DNA of 31,997 bases from UBA1924 sp963976625 (GCA_963976625.1 CAXBLA010000032.1:1-31997); one strand, 5' to 3'; positions 7,778 to 15,892 are shown, counted from the stretch's first letter. Notes: generated from the sequence alone by a model not told the origin. Program-made: numbers and translations.

Positions 7778-8521
7778 TCATTGTTCGTTTTCTGACCCGC
7801 TCGCCCTCGACAGAACAATAGCCGATGCCGAACACGCCGCGGCTTCGATCCGGAGCACGAATAAACCAAACCGGCACACCCGTACGCCGGTTGCACCGAT
7901 CACCCCCCGCTCATCGTCCGACCACCCGCCCTCCGGCCCGATCAAAATCACGACGCGCTCGGGGTTCACACTAGCGATATCGGCTTCGCCCGATGCATCC
8001 GCGACGATCGCGTCCGGGTCCTTGATCGCGTCTTCGAACCCGATCGGATCGCCGATCTCCATCAGCCACGGGCGATGGCACTGTTTGGCGGCTTCGATCG
8101 CGATCCGCTCGAGCTTCTCGATATTCACGGTTTCGGGCTTGCGCTGCGATCGCTCGCAGAGCAGCGGACGGTAGCTCTGGACCCCAAGCTGGCTGAGCTG
8201 ATCGATCATCCGATCGAGCCGATCGCCCTTGGGCAGGGCCGAGTAGACCTCTAAACGGGGCTTTGAGGGCTCGAAAGATTCAATCCCAAGCAGCTCGATG
8301 GTCATGGTTGGCTTGGACTTTGGGCCCTTGATCGCTTGGACGGTGCCCGAGCCAATCCGCCCGCACCCGTCGAGCAAGCCGACCCGATGCCCGGTTCCTA
8401 CGCGTTTGACGCGGATTGCGTGATGGGCTTCGGGGCCGCCAATTTCAAACACCTGCCCGGGCTTGATGGCTCCAAGGTCCGAGAACATGAGGTGATGCTG
8501 GATATGGTGGCGGCTCGACAT
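7778..8521 (-). CDS. rsmE: 16S rRNA (uracil(1498)-N(3))-methyltransferase RsmE
   Basis: About 247 residues, the normal RsmE size. SPOUT-class enzyme that uses S-adenosylmethionine to methylate N3 of U1498 in 16S rRNA. Visible features are the N-terminal PUA-like part with HHAIRVKRVGTGHRV and LLDGCG, then SALPKGDRLDRMIDQLSQLGV, EAAKQCHR (144-151, numbered from a GTG one codon upstream), and the knot motif IGPEGGW (195-201) followed by SDDE. The final motif is FGLFVLRIEAA, whereas most RsmE proteins have L-G-x-R-I-L-R-x-E-T-A, a real divergence in the cofactor loop. The start is taken at ATG 8521; GTG at 8524 is adjacent. No Shine-Dalgarno sequence; a TACCCT hexamer lies six bases upstream. Confidence 0.9.
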   Translation of the reverse strand: MSSRHHIQHHLMFSDLGAIKPGQVFEIGGPEAHHAIRVKRVGTGHRVGLLDGCGRIGSGTVQAIKGPKSKPTMTIELLGIESFEPSKPRLEVYSALPKGDRLDRMIDQLSQLGVQSYRPLLCERSQRKPETVNIEKLERIAIEAAKQCHRPWLMEIGDPIGFEDAIKDPDAIVADASGEADIASVNPERVVILIGPEGGWSDDERGVIGATGVRVCRFGLFVLRIEAAACSASAIVLSRASGSENEQ

Positions 8522-8552
8522 CACCAGAGGGTAGGGAGGATGGGATCAAAAA

Positions 8553-8568
8553 GTAATCCCGAGATTAC
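8553..8568. promoter_or_regulatory. Small perfect inverted repeat in the rsmE/acidic-protein divergent region
   Basis: GTAATC-CCGA-GATTAC: 6-bp arms with a 4-base centre. It lies between the two divergent starts (8521 and 8619), where a regulator could act on either gene. It is short, so chance occurrence is possible. Confidence 0.25.
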
Positions 8569-8618
8569 GGCCGATATCCCTTGAGTTCGCGCCCCAAAAC
8601 CCCGATTATCGCGTTGTA

Positions 8619-10304
8619 TTGGATCAGAAAGAACCCAATCCCGACCCTCAGCAGGCGCTGAGCGAATCGATCGACGAGCTCATGGACGAGCTCGATGTTT
8701 CGCATGCGCCAAACGATCAAGCAAGCGACCAGAGTAAAGATCAAACCCCCGATGCATCACCCGATGCATCAACTGCATCGAACGAATCTGATTCGGCAAC
8801 CGACGCGAGCACCAGCGAGGCCCTCGAAGCACTCGACGCGGTTTCGGAAAACACCGAAGCCCTGATCGACGACGCGATCGGCGAGCTGCTCAATGAGCCG
8901 GGCCCGACGAACCTCGATGCCCAGTCAGACGAGCCGACAACCGAGCCAGAAGCGGAGATCCAAGAGCCAATCTCTGACATCGACACTGATCCGCTGGGCG
9001 CGGTGGCGGATGACTTGATCAACGGCGATGCGCCGATGACGGAGACACCTGCGACTGAAACCCCGGCATCGGAATCGACACCGGCCGACACCGCCACCGA
9101 TGTTCCAACCGACGAAGACCTGATTGACGAAGTACTCGAAGCGGTCAACGAAGAGCTGATCGAAGAGATCGCCGCTGAACCAGAATCGCGACCCGAGGCC
9201 TTGTCCGAAACAGATGCGGTCACGGAAACAGCCACTGCACCGATTGCTGAATCAGCGGCCGAGCCTGATCCAGAACCCGCCGTCGCAGAAGTCGAAACAA
9301 CAGCCGAGACCATCAGCGAAGCGAACGAATCGGACGAATCGGCCAAAGAACCGACCGACCAAGCCGAGGATCAGGATCAGGATCAGGATCAGGATCAGGC
9401 CCAAGAAACGGAATCCGTTACAAAATCGGTCACGGAGCCAGACGCAGATACGGATGCAGATACGGACACAGCCCCCTCGACACCCAGCGAGCCCGATAGG
9501 GGGCTGGGCGATCTTGATGATGCGCTCGCCGGATTGGGCGATGACTTGTTGATGGGCGACTTCGCGACGCCCGAGGGCGAACTCGTCGAATCCGCCGCCA
9601 ACGAGGACGACCAGGCCCACTCGCTGCTGCTCGAATCGCTCGCCCTCGAGAGCACACCGGTCGAATCGGTTGATGCTGTGGACGCAGTTGAAGCCTCAGC
9701 TGCGAATCCGCCGACTGCGCCTGAGCCGAGTGCAGACACAGAAGTAGACTCACAAACGAATCCAACATCTGCCCCAGCGATTCCCGAGAAAACCGAGCCC
9801 GCAGCCGAGCCAGAGATCCAGCCCGCTGCTGTAGCCGATACGACCGTGCCCGCGATCGGGTCGCCGGGCGCCACCGTCGCGGCCAAGACAGGCCCCGCAG
9901 CACCAGCCGCCAAAGCACCGACTCATTCGCCCGATCTCTCCGGTGCCCACGCTGACGAACTCGAAGAAGACGATGAGATCCGCTCGATCTGGCAGACCGC
10001 TTTCCTGATCGGCCAAACCAAGTCCAAGCAGTACGGCCACCTGATCGTCACCCGTGGCGGCCCAGTGCTCGCCAAGGGCATTCTGCAGCTTTCGCGTCCG
10101 CTCGCGTCCAAGTCACCCGAGGTCCGTAACTCGGTCGGGTACATCGCGATCTGGACGCTGTTTCTTGCCACCATCCTATGGGGCTACACGATGTTCTTCC
10201 GCACGCCGCCCACTCCAACGCCGACCAAAGCGCCGACGCGTGTGGTGACTTCAAGCGATGATCTGGCACCGATCGAGAACCAGATGCCCGGCGAATCGCC
10301 GTAA
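8619..10304 (+). CDS. Long acidic low-complexity protein with C-terminal membrane anchor
   Basis: A 561-residue protein of unknown function. Residues 1-440 are overwhelmingly Asp, Glu, Ala, Thr, Ser and Pro with short predicted helices (SIDELMDELD, ALIDDAIGELL, DDLLMGDF) and a (Asp-Gln)5 run. A more conserved-looking block spans about 450-505 (DEIRSIWQTAFLIGQTK, GGPVLAKGILQL). A single hydrophobic segment at about 506-527 (VGYIAIWTLFLATILWGYTM) is followed by a short Pro/Thr-rich tail. There is no signal peptide, so the acidic part should stay in the cytoplasm, tail-anchored to the membrane. No ATG is available before an upstream stop, so a TTG at 8619 is the likely start; the first in-frame ATG is 8682. 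Similar acidic tail-anchored proteins act as scaffolds, but that is inference. Confidence 0.75.
   Translation: MDQKEPNPDPQQALSESIDELMDELDVSHAPNDQASDQSKDQTPDASPDASTASNESDSATDASTSEALEALDAVSENTEALIDDAIGELLNEPGPTNLDAQSDEPTTEPEAEIQEPISDIDTDPLGAVADDLINGDAPMTETPATETPASESTPADTATDVPTDEDLIDEVLEAVNEELIEEIAAEPESRPEALSETDAVTETATAPIAESAAEPDPEPAVAEVETTAETISEANESDESAKEPTDQAEDQDQDQDQDQAQETESVTKSVTEPDADTDADTDTAPSTPSEPDRGLGDLDDALAGLGDDLLMGDFATPEGELVESAANEDDQAHSLLLESLALESTPVESVDAVDAVEASAANPPTAPEPSADTEVDSQTNPTSAPAIPEKTEPAAEPEIQPAAVADTTVPAIGSPGATVAAKTGPAAPAAKAPTHSPDLSGAHADELEEDDEIRSIWQTAFLIGQTKSKQYGHLIVTRGGPVLAKGILQLSRPLASKSPEVRNSVGYIAIWTLFLATILWGYTMFFRTPPTPTPTKAPTRVVTSSDDLAPIENQMPGESP
8748..8771 (+). repeat. 12-bp tandem duplication inside the acidic protein gene
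   Basis: CCCGATGCATCA occurs twice without a gap, encoding Pro-Asp-Ala-Ser twice. The unit is a multiple of three, so copy-number change keeps the frame. Confidence 0.8.
9369..9398 (+). repeat. Hexanucleotide microsatellite (GATCAG)5
   Basis: Five perfect GATCAG units encode alternating Asp-Gln within the acidic region. A 6-bp unit can expand or contract by slippage without a frameshift, so length variation between strains is expected. Confidence 0.95.
9441..9464 (+). repeat. 12-bp imperfect tandem repeat in the acidic protein gene
   Basis: GACGCAGATACG followed by GATGCAGATACG, differing by one base, encodes the Asp-Ala-Asp-Thr repeat. Confidence 0.8.
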
Positions 10305-10344
10305 GCATTGCCCGGTTACTCTCCGGTTCTCACTCTATCGAAAT

Positions 10345-11538
10345 TCAATCCATCAACGACTGATACCACTGCGCATCGAGCTCTTCGAAGCTCAGCCCCA
10401 GCGTCCGCATCGATGCCTGATCGAGCGTGGCCCCGGTGCCCAGCTCGCTGAACCACGCATTGCGCTGGTCCTTGCCGAAGGTGCGATCGATGTAGTCGAT
10501 CATCGACCAGCCCTGGAGATACACATGCATCGCGTGGTCGGTGGCCTCGCCCTTGAAATCCGCGAGTTGCTCCCACTCGCGCAGGTTGTCCTTCTTGGCC
10601 ATGATCGTGATGCGTCGGTTCTTAGATTCCCAAGAGTCACGGAACAACCCGGCCGCCACCTCGGCGATCCCCTCGAGCGTCCACCACGGGGCCTTGTTGA
10701 TCTCGGGACCGAACTCGAAGCTCACCGCGTGCCCGATCTCGTGGGCGAGCAGCGGATCGAGCGATGCCTTGGACACTCGTGTTCGCCCGAGGATCTTGAT
10801 CGACTCGCCCGGCTCGTTCCAGCCCGCGAGCGGGTCGGTGTACGCCGGCGAGATCGACGCCTGCAGGCTCTTCATTTTCTTGTACACCTTGATCACCAGC
10901 TCGGTGCTCAGGTCCTTGCCGAAGTCTTCTTCGACCATGGTGAGGATCTCGGGGGCGCGCTCAAGGGCGAGTTGGGCGTTCGCTTCGTGGTTCTCTGTCG
11001 CGAGCACGCGCACATCGGTTGCCTCGTCGTAGAGATCAAAGTGCCAGTGAGGCCCTGCGAACACCCAGCCCCCTTCCACAGAACCCAATGGAACAAACCG
11101 AGCCATGTACACCATGTTCCATGGCTCATCGCCTTGCAATGGCCCGTCACCATTGAGGCTCCAGCGGATCCCGATGCTCGCAACCAGCTCATCATTCGCA
11201 CGCTCGGCAACTCCTGGCTCTTCGAGAAACGCATACTCGATCACCTGCACGCCTTCTAGGATCGAATCGGTGATCCACGCCCGCTGCTCGGTCAAGAACA
11301 CGGTGTGCGACGGATCAATGCGGCTCATGTACGCGCCGACATCGCCCGCTTCGATCGCGTCGTTCATCGCAGCGATGACCTCGCGCACACGGGCGTTGGC
11401 GAGCAGGGTTTCCTCGGAGACCGCTTCGGCTTCAACCGATTCGATCTGTGGCTCTGCGACCAGAGGCTCATCGCCTATGGCCGGCGAACAGAGAAGAAAC
11501 CCGAATACCCCGACGGCGAAGAGCGTGCGAAACTGCAT
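10345..11538 (-). CDS. Secreted peptidase-MA-like zinc metalloprotease (HEIGH)
   Basis: A 397-residue exported protein. Signal peptide at 1-22 (MQFRTLFAVGVFGFLLCSPAIG), then an acidic linker. The zinc motif HEIGH is at 266-270 and is followed by PWWTLEGIAE (284-293), giving the HExxH...W-x-x-E-G-x-A-E arrangement of the peptidase-MA (gluzincin) family, with the Glu of EGIAE as the third ligand. The region before it (about 50-170) has a mixed alpha/beta look, with a nuclear-transport-factor-like start (VREVIAAMNDAIEAGDVGAY). Its start codon overlaps the asnS stop by one base (TAATG at 11536-11540), so its translation is probably coupled to asnS. Substrate unknown. Confidence 0.82.
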   Translation of the reverse strand: MQFRTLFAVGVFGFLLCSPAIGDEPLVAEPQIESVEAEAVSEETLLANARVREVIAAMNDAIEAGDVGAYMSRIDPSHTVFLTEQRAWITDSILEGVQVIEYAFLEEPGVAERANDELVASIGIRWSLNGDGPLQGDEPWNMVYMARFVPLGSVEGGWVFAGPHWHFDLYDEATDVRVLATENHEANAQLALERAPEILTMVEEDFGKDLSTELVIKVYKKMKSLQASISPAYTDPLAGWNEPGESIKILGRTRVSKASLDPLLAHEIGHAVSFEFGPEINKAPWWTLEGIAEVAAGLFRDSWESKNRRITIMAKKDNLREWEQLADFKGEATDHAMHVYLQGWSMIDYIDRTFGKDQRNAWFSELGTGATLDQASMRTLGLSFEELDAQWYQSLMD

Positions 11539-12953
11539 TAGAACTCCGCCTGTTTGGCGGCACGCGGGAACGGGATCACATCGCGGATGTTCTGCATCCC
11601 GGTGCAGAACTGCACCAGACGCTCGAACCCGAGCCCGTAGCCCGCGTGAGGCACCGTGCCGTACTTGCGCAGGTCGCGGTACCACCAGTAGTCATCGATG
11701 TCGAGCCCCATCTCGTTGATGCGTCCGTCGAGCACGCTCAGGCGTTCTTCGCGCTGCGAGCCGCCGATGAGTTCGCCCACGCCGGGGACCAAGATATCAA
11801 CCGCGGCCACCGTCTGCCCGGGCGCCCCATCGGTGCCCTCGTCGTTGAGCCGCATGTAGAACGCCTTGATGTCCTTGGGATAGTTGATCACCGCGACGGG
11901 CTGCTTGAAGTGCTGCTCGCTGAGGTAGCGTTCGTGCTCGGTCTGCATATCGATGCCCCATTTGACTTGGTGCTCGAATTTTTGGCCGCAGGTCTCGAGG
12001 ATATTGATCGCTTCGGTATAGGTAATGGTCCTGACGGGCGATTCGACGAGCATCTTGAGCCGATCGATGATGCCTTTTTCGATCCGCAGGTTGAAGAACT
12101 CGAGATCATCCATCCGCTTATCAAGCAGATCCGAAGCGCACGCGCGGAGCATGCCCGAGGCCAGCTCGATGTTGTCGTGCAGGTCCGCGAACGCGAGCTC
12201 GGGCTCGATCATCCAGAACTCCGCCAGGTGGCGCGTGGTGTTCGAGTTCTCCGCCCGGAAGGTCGGCCCGAAGGTGTACACCCGGCTGAGTGAACTGCAG
12301 TAGGTCTCGACATTGAGCTGGCCCGACACCGTCAAATGCGATTCTTTGCCGAAGAAATCCTTGGAAAAATCGACCTGTCCATCTTCGCCCTTGGGCATGT
12401 TCATAAAATCGAGCGTCGAGACGCGGAACATCTCGCCGGCCCCTTCGCAATCCGAGCCCGTAATGATCGGCGTGTGCACCCAATAGAAATCCTGCTCGTC
12501 CATGAACCGATGCACGGACTGGGCCAACGCGTGGCGCACGCGGGCAACCGCCCCGAAGGTGTTGGTCCGCGTCCGCAGGTGTGCGACATCGCGGAGGTAC
12601 TCGAACGAATGGCGTTTGTTCGATGCCGGGTAGGTCTCGGGGTCCTCGACCCACCCGATCACACGCACGGCCGTCGCCTGGATCTCGACGCTCTGTCCCT
12701 TGCCCTGTGACTCGACGAGCACGCCGTCGACCTCGACGCTGCACCCGGTACCCAGCTTGGCGACCTCTTCGTAGTTGCTCAGGTCATGGCGGGCGACGAC
12801 CTGGATCGGATCGAAGCAAGTCCCGTCGTGCACCGCGACAAACGAGAGCCCGCCGTCGGCTTTGGAATCCCGCTTGGTGCGGACCCAGCCCTTGATGGTC
12901 AACTCAACTCCGGGGTCGGCCGCGAACGCGTCCTTGATCTTCATCCATGCCAT
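11538..12953 (-). CDS. asnS: Asparaginyl-tRNA synthetase
   Basis: A 471-residue class IIb aminoacyl-tRNA synthetase that charges tRNA-Asn with asparagine using ATP. The N-terminal OB-fold anticodon domain is seen in VELTIKGWVRTKRDSKADGG and LSFVAVHDGT. Class II motif 2 is FRAENSNTTRHLAEFWMIEPE (the Arg contacts ATP) and motif 3 is GYGLGFERLV near the C-terminus. Length matches the usual ~466. The start at 12953 is chosen because GAGGTG lies five bases upstream; a second ATG three codons later and an upstream frame to 13052 are less likely. It is the first gene of a two-gene unit with the HEIGH protease. Confidence 0.96.
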   Translation of the reverse strand: MAWMKIKDAFAADPGVELTIKGWVRTKRDSKADGGLSFVAVHDGTCFDPIQVVARHDLSNYEEVAKLGTGCSVEVDGVLVESQGKGQSVEIQATAVRVIGWVEDPETYPASNKRHSFEYLRDVAHLRTRTNTFGAVARVRHALAQSVHRFMDEQDFYWVHTPIITGSDCEGAGEMFRVSTLDFMNMPKGEDGQVDFSKDFFGKESHLTVSGQLNVETYCSSLSRVYTFGPTFRAENSNTTRHLAEFWMIEPELAFADLHDNIELASGMLRACASDLLDKRMDDLEFFNLRIEKGIIDRLKMLVESPVRTITYTEAINILETCGQKFEHQVKWGIDMQTEHERYLSEQHFKQPVAVINYPKDIKAFYMRLNDEGTDGAPGQTVAAVDILVPGVGELIGGSQREERLSVLDGRINEMGLDIDDYWWYRDLRKYGTVPHAGYGLGFERLVQFCTGMQNIRDVIPFPRAAKQAEF

Positions 12954-13050
12954 CGGGGCACCTCGCTTGTCTGCTTTAACCCGCGCATTGAATCGCAGGC
13001 GATTGGTCATTGTGAAAAGCTCCGAACCCATAAAACAAGCTCGGCCCTTC

Positions 13051-13079
13051 ATCGTAGCTCACTCAATGGGCCCTGTTAA
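13051..13079 (-). promoter_or_regulatory. Candidate sigma70-type promoter of asnS
   Basis: On the minus strand TTAACA (13074-13079), 17-base spacer, TACGAT (13051-13056). This would give a leader of about 90 bases before the asnS start at 12953. Confidence 0.4.
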
Positions 13080-13114
13080 CATGCCAGCAGAGCTCAAGAT
13101 CGCCAAGGCGTACG

Positions 13115-13150
13115 AAAAACCCGCCGATCGACGGATCGAATGGCGGGTTT
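13115..13150 (-). terminator. Rho-independent terminator after the dockerin gene
   Basis: A 9-bp stem AAACCCGCC/GGCGGGTTT (13142-13150 with 13117-13125) with a 16-base loop. On the minus strand it ends in a T-run. It lies 50 bases downstream of the dockerin gene stop and upstream of the asnS promoter. Confidence 0.85.
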
Positions 13151-13199
13151 GAATCAATGGCTACCCGGGCATCAGTGCGGGTCCAAGAATGGAGATGGA

Positions 13200-13979
13200 T
13201 CAGGGGCAGCCCGCGCCGAACTCGTCTAAGAAGGATGAGACATCGAAGAAGTCGTACTCGCCGTCACCCGTAAAGTCCGCGGCTGGGTCCTGAGCACCAA
13301 ACGCGTCAAGGAACGCGGAAACATCAAAGAAATCCAGCTCCCCATCATCCGTCAAGTCCGCCAGACACGGCTCGATCTTGACCACCTGCATCCCGTTGAG
13401 CACCGAGCGGATGAACCCACCATTGAGCCCTGAGTGCAGGTCCAGACGCCCGTCCTCCCCAACCGTGGCGTGCTGAGCCATGTAAGTCACCCCGTACTCG
13501 TGGGAGCCAGACCATGCGCCGCCAACGAACTCGGGCTCCTCGGCGTTCTGATCGATCCGCAGGCGATTAAGCAGCGTCGAGTCGTCGGGGGCGATGCCAT
13601 AGAGGATAACTCTGTACTCGCCGGGTTCGAGGAACCGCATAAAGATGCACCCGTCGACCGGATCGTTGAACGCGGTAAAGCAATCGTCGAGCAGGGCCTC
13701 GTCGTCGCCGCCTGTGTTCGGAATATCAGCGGATTCGATCACATCGAACCCGATATTCATAATGTCCGCTTTGATGGGCGATCCATCGAGCCCAACCAAC
13801 GCCAGACGCTGGAAGTTGGGCATCGCATCAAAGGTGTTCCACACACCGGGCAACCCCTGAGCACCGTATGACGAAGACGGCGACGAATCGAGCGATCCCC
13901 AATCGACATTGAACGACTGAGCATGGGCACAGAGCGCTGACAGCGAGAGGGCCGCGATGGCCAGTGTTGATTGTTTCAT
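13200..13979 (-). CDS. Secreted protein with C-terminal paired dockerin-type (GC-type) calcium repeats
   Basis: A 259-residue exported protein. Signal peptide at 1-20 (MKQSTLAIAALSLSALCAHA). The central ~180 residues form a beta-rich domain with two Cys (DDCFTAFNDPVDGCIF) that I do not recognise. The end holds two near-identical dockerin-like repeats: DLTDDGELDFFDVSAFLDAF and DFTGDGEYDFFDVSSFLDEF, each with an EF-hand-like Asp loop plus helix, finishing Gly-Ala-Gly-Cys-Pro at the very C-terminus. This matches the 'GC-type dockerin' ending common in Phycisphaerae, thought to anchor or dock exported proteins; its partner is unknown. AAAGGA precedes the start. Monocistronic with its own terminator. 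Confidence 0.88.
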   Translation of the reverse strand: MKQSTLAIAALSLSALCAHAQSFNVDWGSLDSSPSSSYGAQGLPGVWNTFDAMPNFQRLALVGLDGSPIKADIMNIGFDVIESADIPNTGGDDEALLDDCFTAFNDPVDGCIFMRFLEPGEYRVILYGIAPDDSTLLNRLRIDQNAEEPEFVGGAWSGSHEYGVTYMAQHATVGEDGRLDLHSGLNGGFIRSVLNGMQVVKIEPCLADLTDDGELDFFDVSAFLDAFGAQDPAADFTGDGEYDFFDVSSFLDEFGAGCP

Positions 13980-14050
13980 CCGAGTGTGTCCTTTCCGTTA
14001 ATCGGCATGAGATTTGGGATGCTCCGAGCCGGGGCTAGACGCATCTACTC

Positions 14051-14079
14051 ATTTTAAACGAAAAAACTGAAAAACACAA
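14051..14079 (-). promoter_or_regulatory. Candidate promoter of the dockerin gene
   Basis: On the minus strand a -10 TAAAAT (14051-14056) and a weak -35 TTGTGT (14074-14079) are separated by 17 bases in an AT-rich stretch. The predicted leader is about 65 bases. Confidence 0.4.
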
Positions 14080-14140
14080 GCAAGAAATCGCCCACGATGT
14101 GTCGCCTATCCAGGATTTTTCGTAGCTCCCTTGGAGGATG

Positions 14141-14662
14141 CTACTTTTCGACCAGCATCCATTCCATCACGCTCGACATCGGGAGCTCTTTGGCCCCGAG
14201 CTGACGGAGCATGTTGAGGCACTGGGCCCGGTGGTGCATCGAATGGGTCGTGACATGGGTCAGGATACCCCCGACGGTGAAGGTATAGGCCTGCCCGTCC
14301 CGCTCACGGTTGATCACCGTCTCGAACGGCCGAGCCAGGGCGGCCCGCTCGAAGTCCTTGGTGATCTCTGCGTGGAGCTTTTCGATCTCATCGAGCGTGT
14401 AGGGCTGGCCCTCGATCCGTTCTTCGAGCCTTGGGCGCGACGGGGTCTCGTCGAGCACATCGGTCCAGCCGCGCATCGCGCCCAGGTTGTGGACGAGGTT
14501 GTTGTGGATCGAGCCGGTGCCCATCTCGAAGGATCGGACAAACTGCTCGTCGCTGAGCGCTCGGCACGCCGCGTAGAGCTGGGCGTTGGCCCAGCGATCA
14601 TGAGCGATGAGCACGGCGGACGGATTCGTTGGTTGATCGGTTGGCTGATTCGCAGATGACAT
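14141..14662 (-). CDS. DinB family (DinB/YfiT-like) putative metal-dependent protein
   Basis: A 173-residue protein with the four-helix DinB fold pattern. An N-terminal helix contains 'HDRWANAQLY', the second helix holds 'HNNLVHNLGAMRGW' and the third the conserved 'GGILTHVTTHSMHHRAQ'. His residues in NLVHNL and HVTTHSMHH are the usual three metal ligands. Members of this superfamily include damage-inducible proteins and thiol-dependent transferases; which of these applies here cannot be told. The start is supported by GGAG about 9 bases upstream. It follows the NmrA-like gene by 50 bases on the same strand and is probably co-transcribed. Confidence 0.88.
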   Translation of the reverse strand: MSSANQPTDQPTNPSAVLIAHDRWANAQLYAACRALSDEQFVRSFEMGTGSIHNNLVHNLGAMRGWTDVLDETPSRPRLEERIEGQPYTLDEIEKLHAEITKDFERAALARPFETVINRERDGQAYTFTVGGILTHVTTHSMHHRAQCLNMLRQLGAKELPMSSVMEWMLVEK

Positions 14663-14712
14663 GTTCAGTCTCCTCGGTTGTGAGAAGTATAGTCAAATTG
14701 TGTCAGATCTGA

Positions 14713-15654
14713 TCAAATCTGGTCATAGGCCAACACCCGATTCGTCCGGCGTTTGATTTCGTTGGCGTACCGCTTGCCCAGCGTGTGCTTGTGCTCCTCG
14801 ATGTATGCAGAGAGCTTGACCGTGCCCGTGGCGGCTTGGTCAGAATCAAGCAGCCCGCGCATGAGCCCATCGATCTCCTCGCGCGTAATCACCACATCCT
14901 GCACCATCACATTGACGAGCTTGGAGACCCAATACCCCACGATGGGCGGCACAGAGACTATCGGCTTGGAGATCCCCACGATCGAACCGATGAGCTCGAC
15001 GAACTCCTTATAGGTATACGACTCGGGCCCGACGGCATCGACCGTCGCCGAACCCTCGGCGAGCCCTTGGGCGATCATCAAACTCGCCATGTCCTCGACA
15101 TGGATCGGGCGCATGCGGTACGAGCCGTCGCCGAAGGTGCCGAAGATGGGCATGCGCCGGAGGGTCCAGGCGATGTTGTTGATCAGGATGTCGTTGCGCC
15201 CGAACATCGCGCCCGGACGGACGAGCGCGTAGGGCACGCCGAGGTCCTTGATCGCGTCTTCGAGCTCGTGCTTGCCCTTGTAGTACCCCAGATCATCCGC
15301 CTCGTCGGCGTGCAGAATCGACACATGCACGATCTTCTCCACCCCCGCCTCTTTGGCGGCTGCGAAGAGCCTCTTCGAGTTCTCGATCCCCTGCTCGAAG
15401 TTAAATCCCTTGTGGTTAAACCGCACCCAGTAGGTGTTGTAGAACACCGACACGCCGGCGAAGGCATCGACGAGCGCTTGGTGGTCATCGAATTCCATCC
15501 GCCGGATATCGAGCTGATCGCCGAAGGGGTTCTGACGATCGGGCGAGTTGGTCATCGTGCGGACGCGGATTGAGCGTTCAAGCAGCTGCTCGGTGATGGC
15601 TTTGCCTGTGTATCCCAGAGCGCCGGTGACGAGATGGAGGGGTTGTGATTCCAT
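14713..15654 (-). CDS. NAD(P)-binding NmrA-like / atypical short-chain dehydrogenase family protein
   Basis: A 313-residue Rossmann-fold protein. The dinucleotide motif is HLVTGALGYTGKAITEQLL (from residue 6; GxxGxxG). Strand-end residues and the 'VEKIVHVSILHADEADD' segment match NmrA-like and NDUFA9-like epimerase-type proteins, as do 'PYALVRPGAMFG' and 'RPIHVEDMASLM'. The classical Tyr-x-x-x-Lys motif is at 'YYKGKHE'. It may be a redox sensor or a sugar- or quinone-related reductase; substrate unknown. The ATG at 15654 is chosen over upstream in-frame codons because a strong promoter (15661-15689) ends six bases before it. The C-terminal ~90 residues are helical with basic residues (KRYANEIKRRTNR). 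Confidence 0.85.
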   Translation of the reverse strand: MESQPLHLVTGALGYTGKAITEQLLERSIRVRTMTNSPDRQNPFGDQLDIRRMEFDDHQALVDAFAGVSVFYNTYWVRFNHKGFNFEQGIENSKRLFAAAKEAGVEKIVHVSILHADEADDLGYYKGKHELEDAIKDLGVPYALVRPGAMFGRNDILINNIAWTLRRMPIFGTFGDGSYRMRPIHVEDMASLMIAQGLAEGSATVDAVGPESYTYKEFVELIGSIVGISKPIVSVPPIVGYWVSKLVNVMVQDVVITREEIDGLMRGLLDSDQAATGTVKLSAYIEEHKHTLGKRYANEIKRRTNRVLAYDQI

Positions 15655-15660
15655 AGTCAG

Positions 15661-15689
15661 AGTATACGATGTTGTTTTTGTATTTTCAA
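15661..15689 (-). promoter_or_regulatory. Strong sigma70-type promoter of the NmrA-like gene, apparently leaderless
   Basis: On the minus strand TTGAAA (15684-15689), a 17-base spacer, TATACT (15661-15666), then six bases and the ATG at 15654. Transcription should begin on or beside the A of the ATG. There is no Shine-Dalgarno sequence. Confidence 0.75.
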
Positions 15690-15805
15690 TGATTCTTGAA
15701 AGTATTGACCACCCGTGCCTATTGGCCCAGAATCGCTGATTCTCCATCTCGCTTTGGGCTCGACCGCCCGCGTACACCCCATCCCCAACGGGCATCCCCG
15801 GTTCT

Positions 15806-15813
15806 GGTATACA
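15806..15813 (+). promoter_or_regulatory. Extended -10 element for gdhA
   Basis: TGG-TATACA (TG at 15805-15806, hexamer 15808-15813) is an extended -10 without a clear -35. It would give a leader of about 70 bases containing the AGGAG ribosome site. Confidence 0.4.
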
Positions 15814-15892
15814 CTCTTGGAAGAAACTGGTGCTTGTCTCCGTTCACGAGTGTCACCAACACCCGCCTATTCACCTATAGCAGGAGACATGC

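Noticed and set aside
10258..11259. Plus-strand frame across the acidic-protein end and the HEIGH protease
   Set aside because: It crosses the ends of two well-supported convergent genes and has shadow-type composition.
14704..14721. Imperfect palindrome CAGATCTGATCAAATCTG before the DinB gene
   Set aside because: Two mismatches in 18 bases, and it overlaps the last codons of the NmrA-like gene, so coding constraint can explain it.
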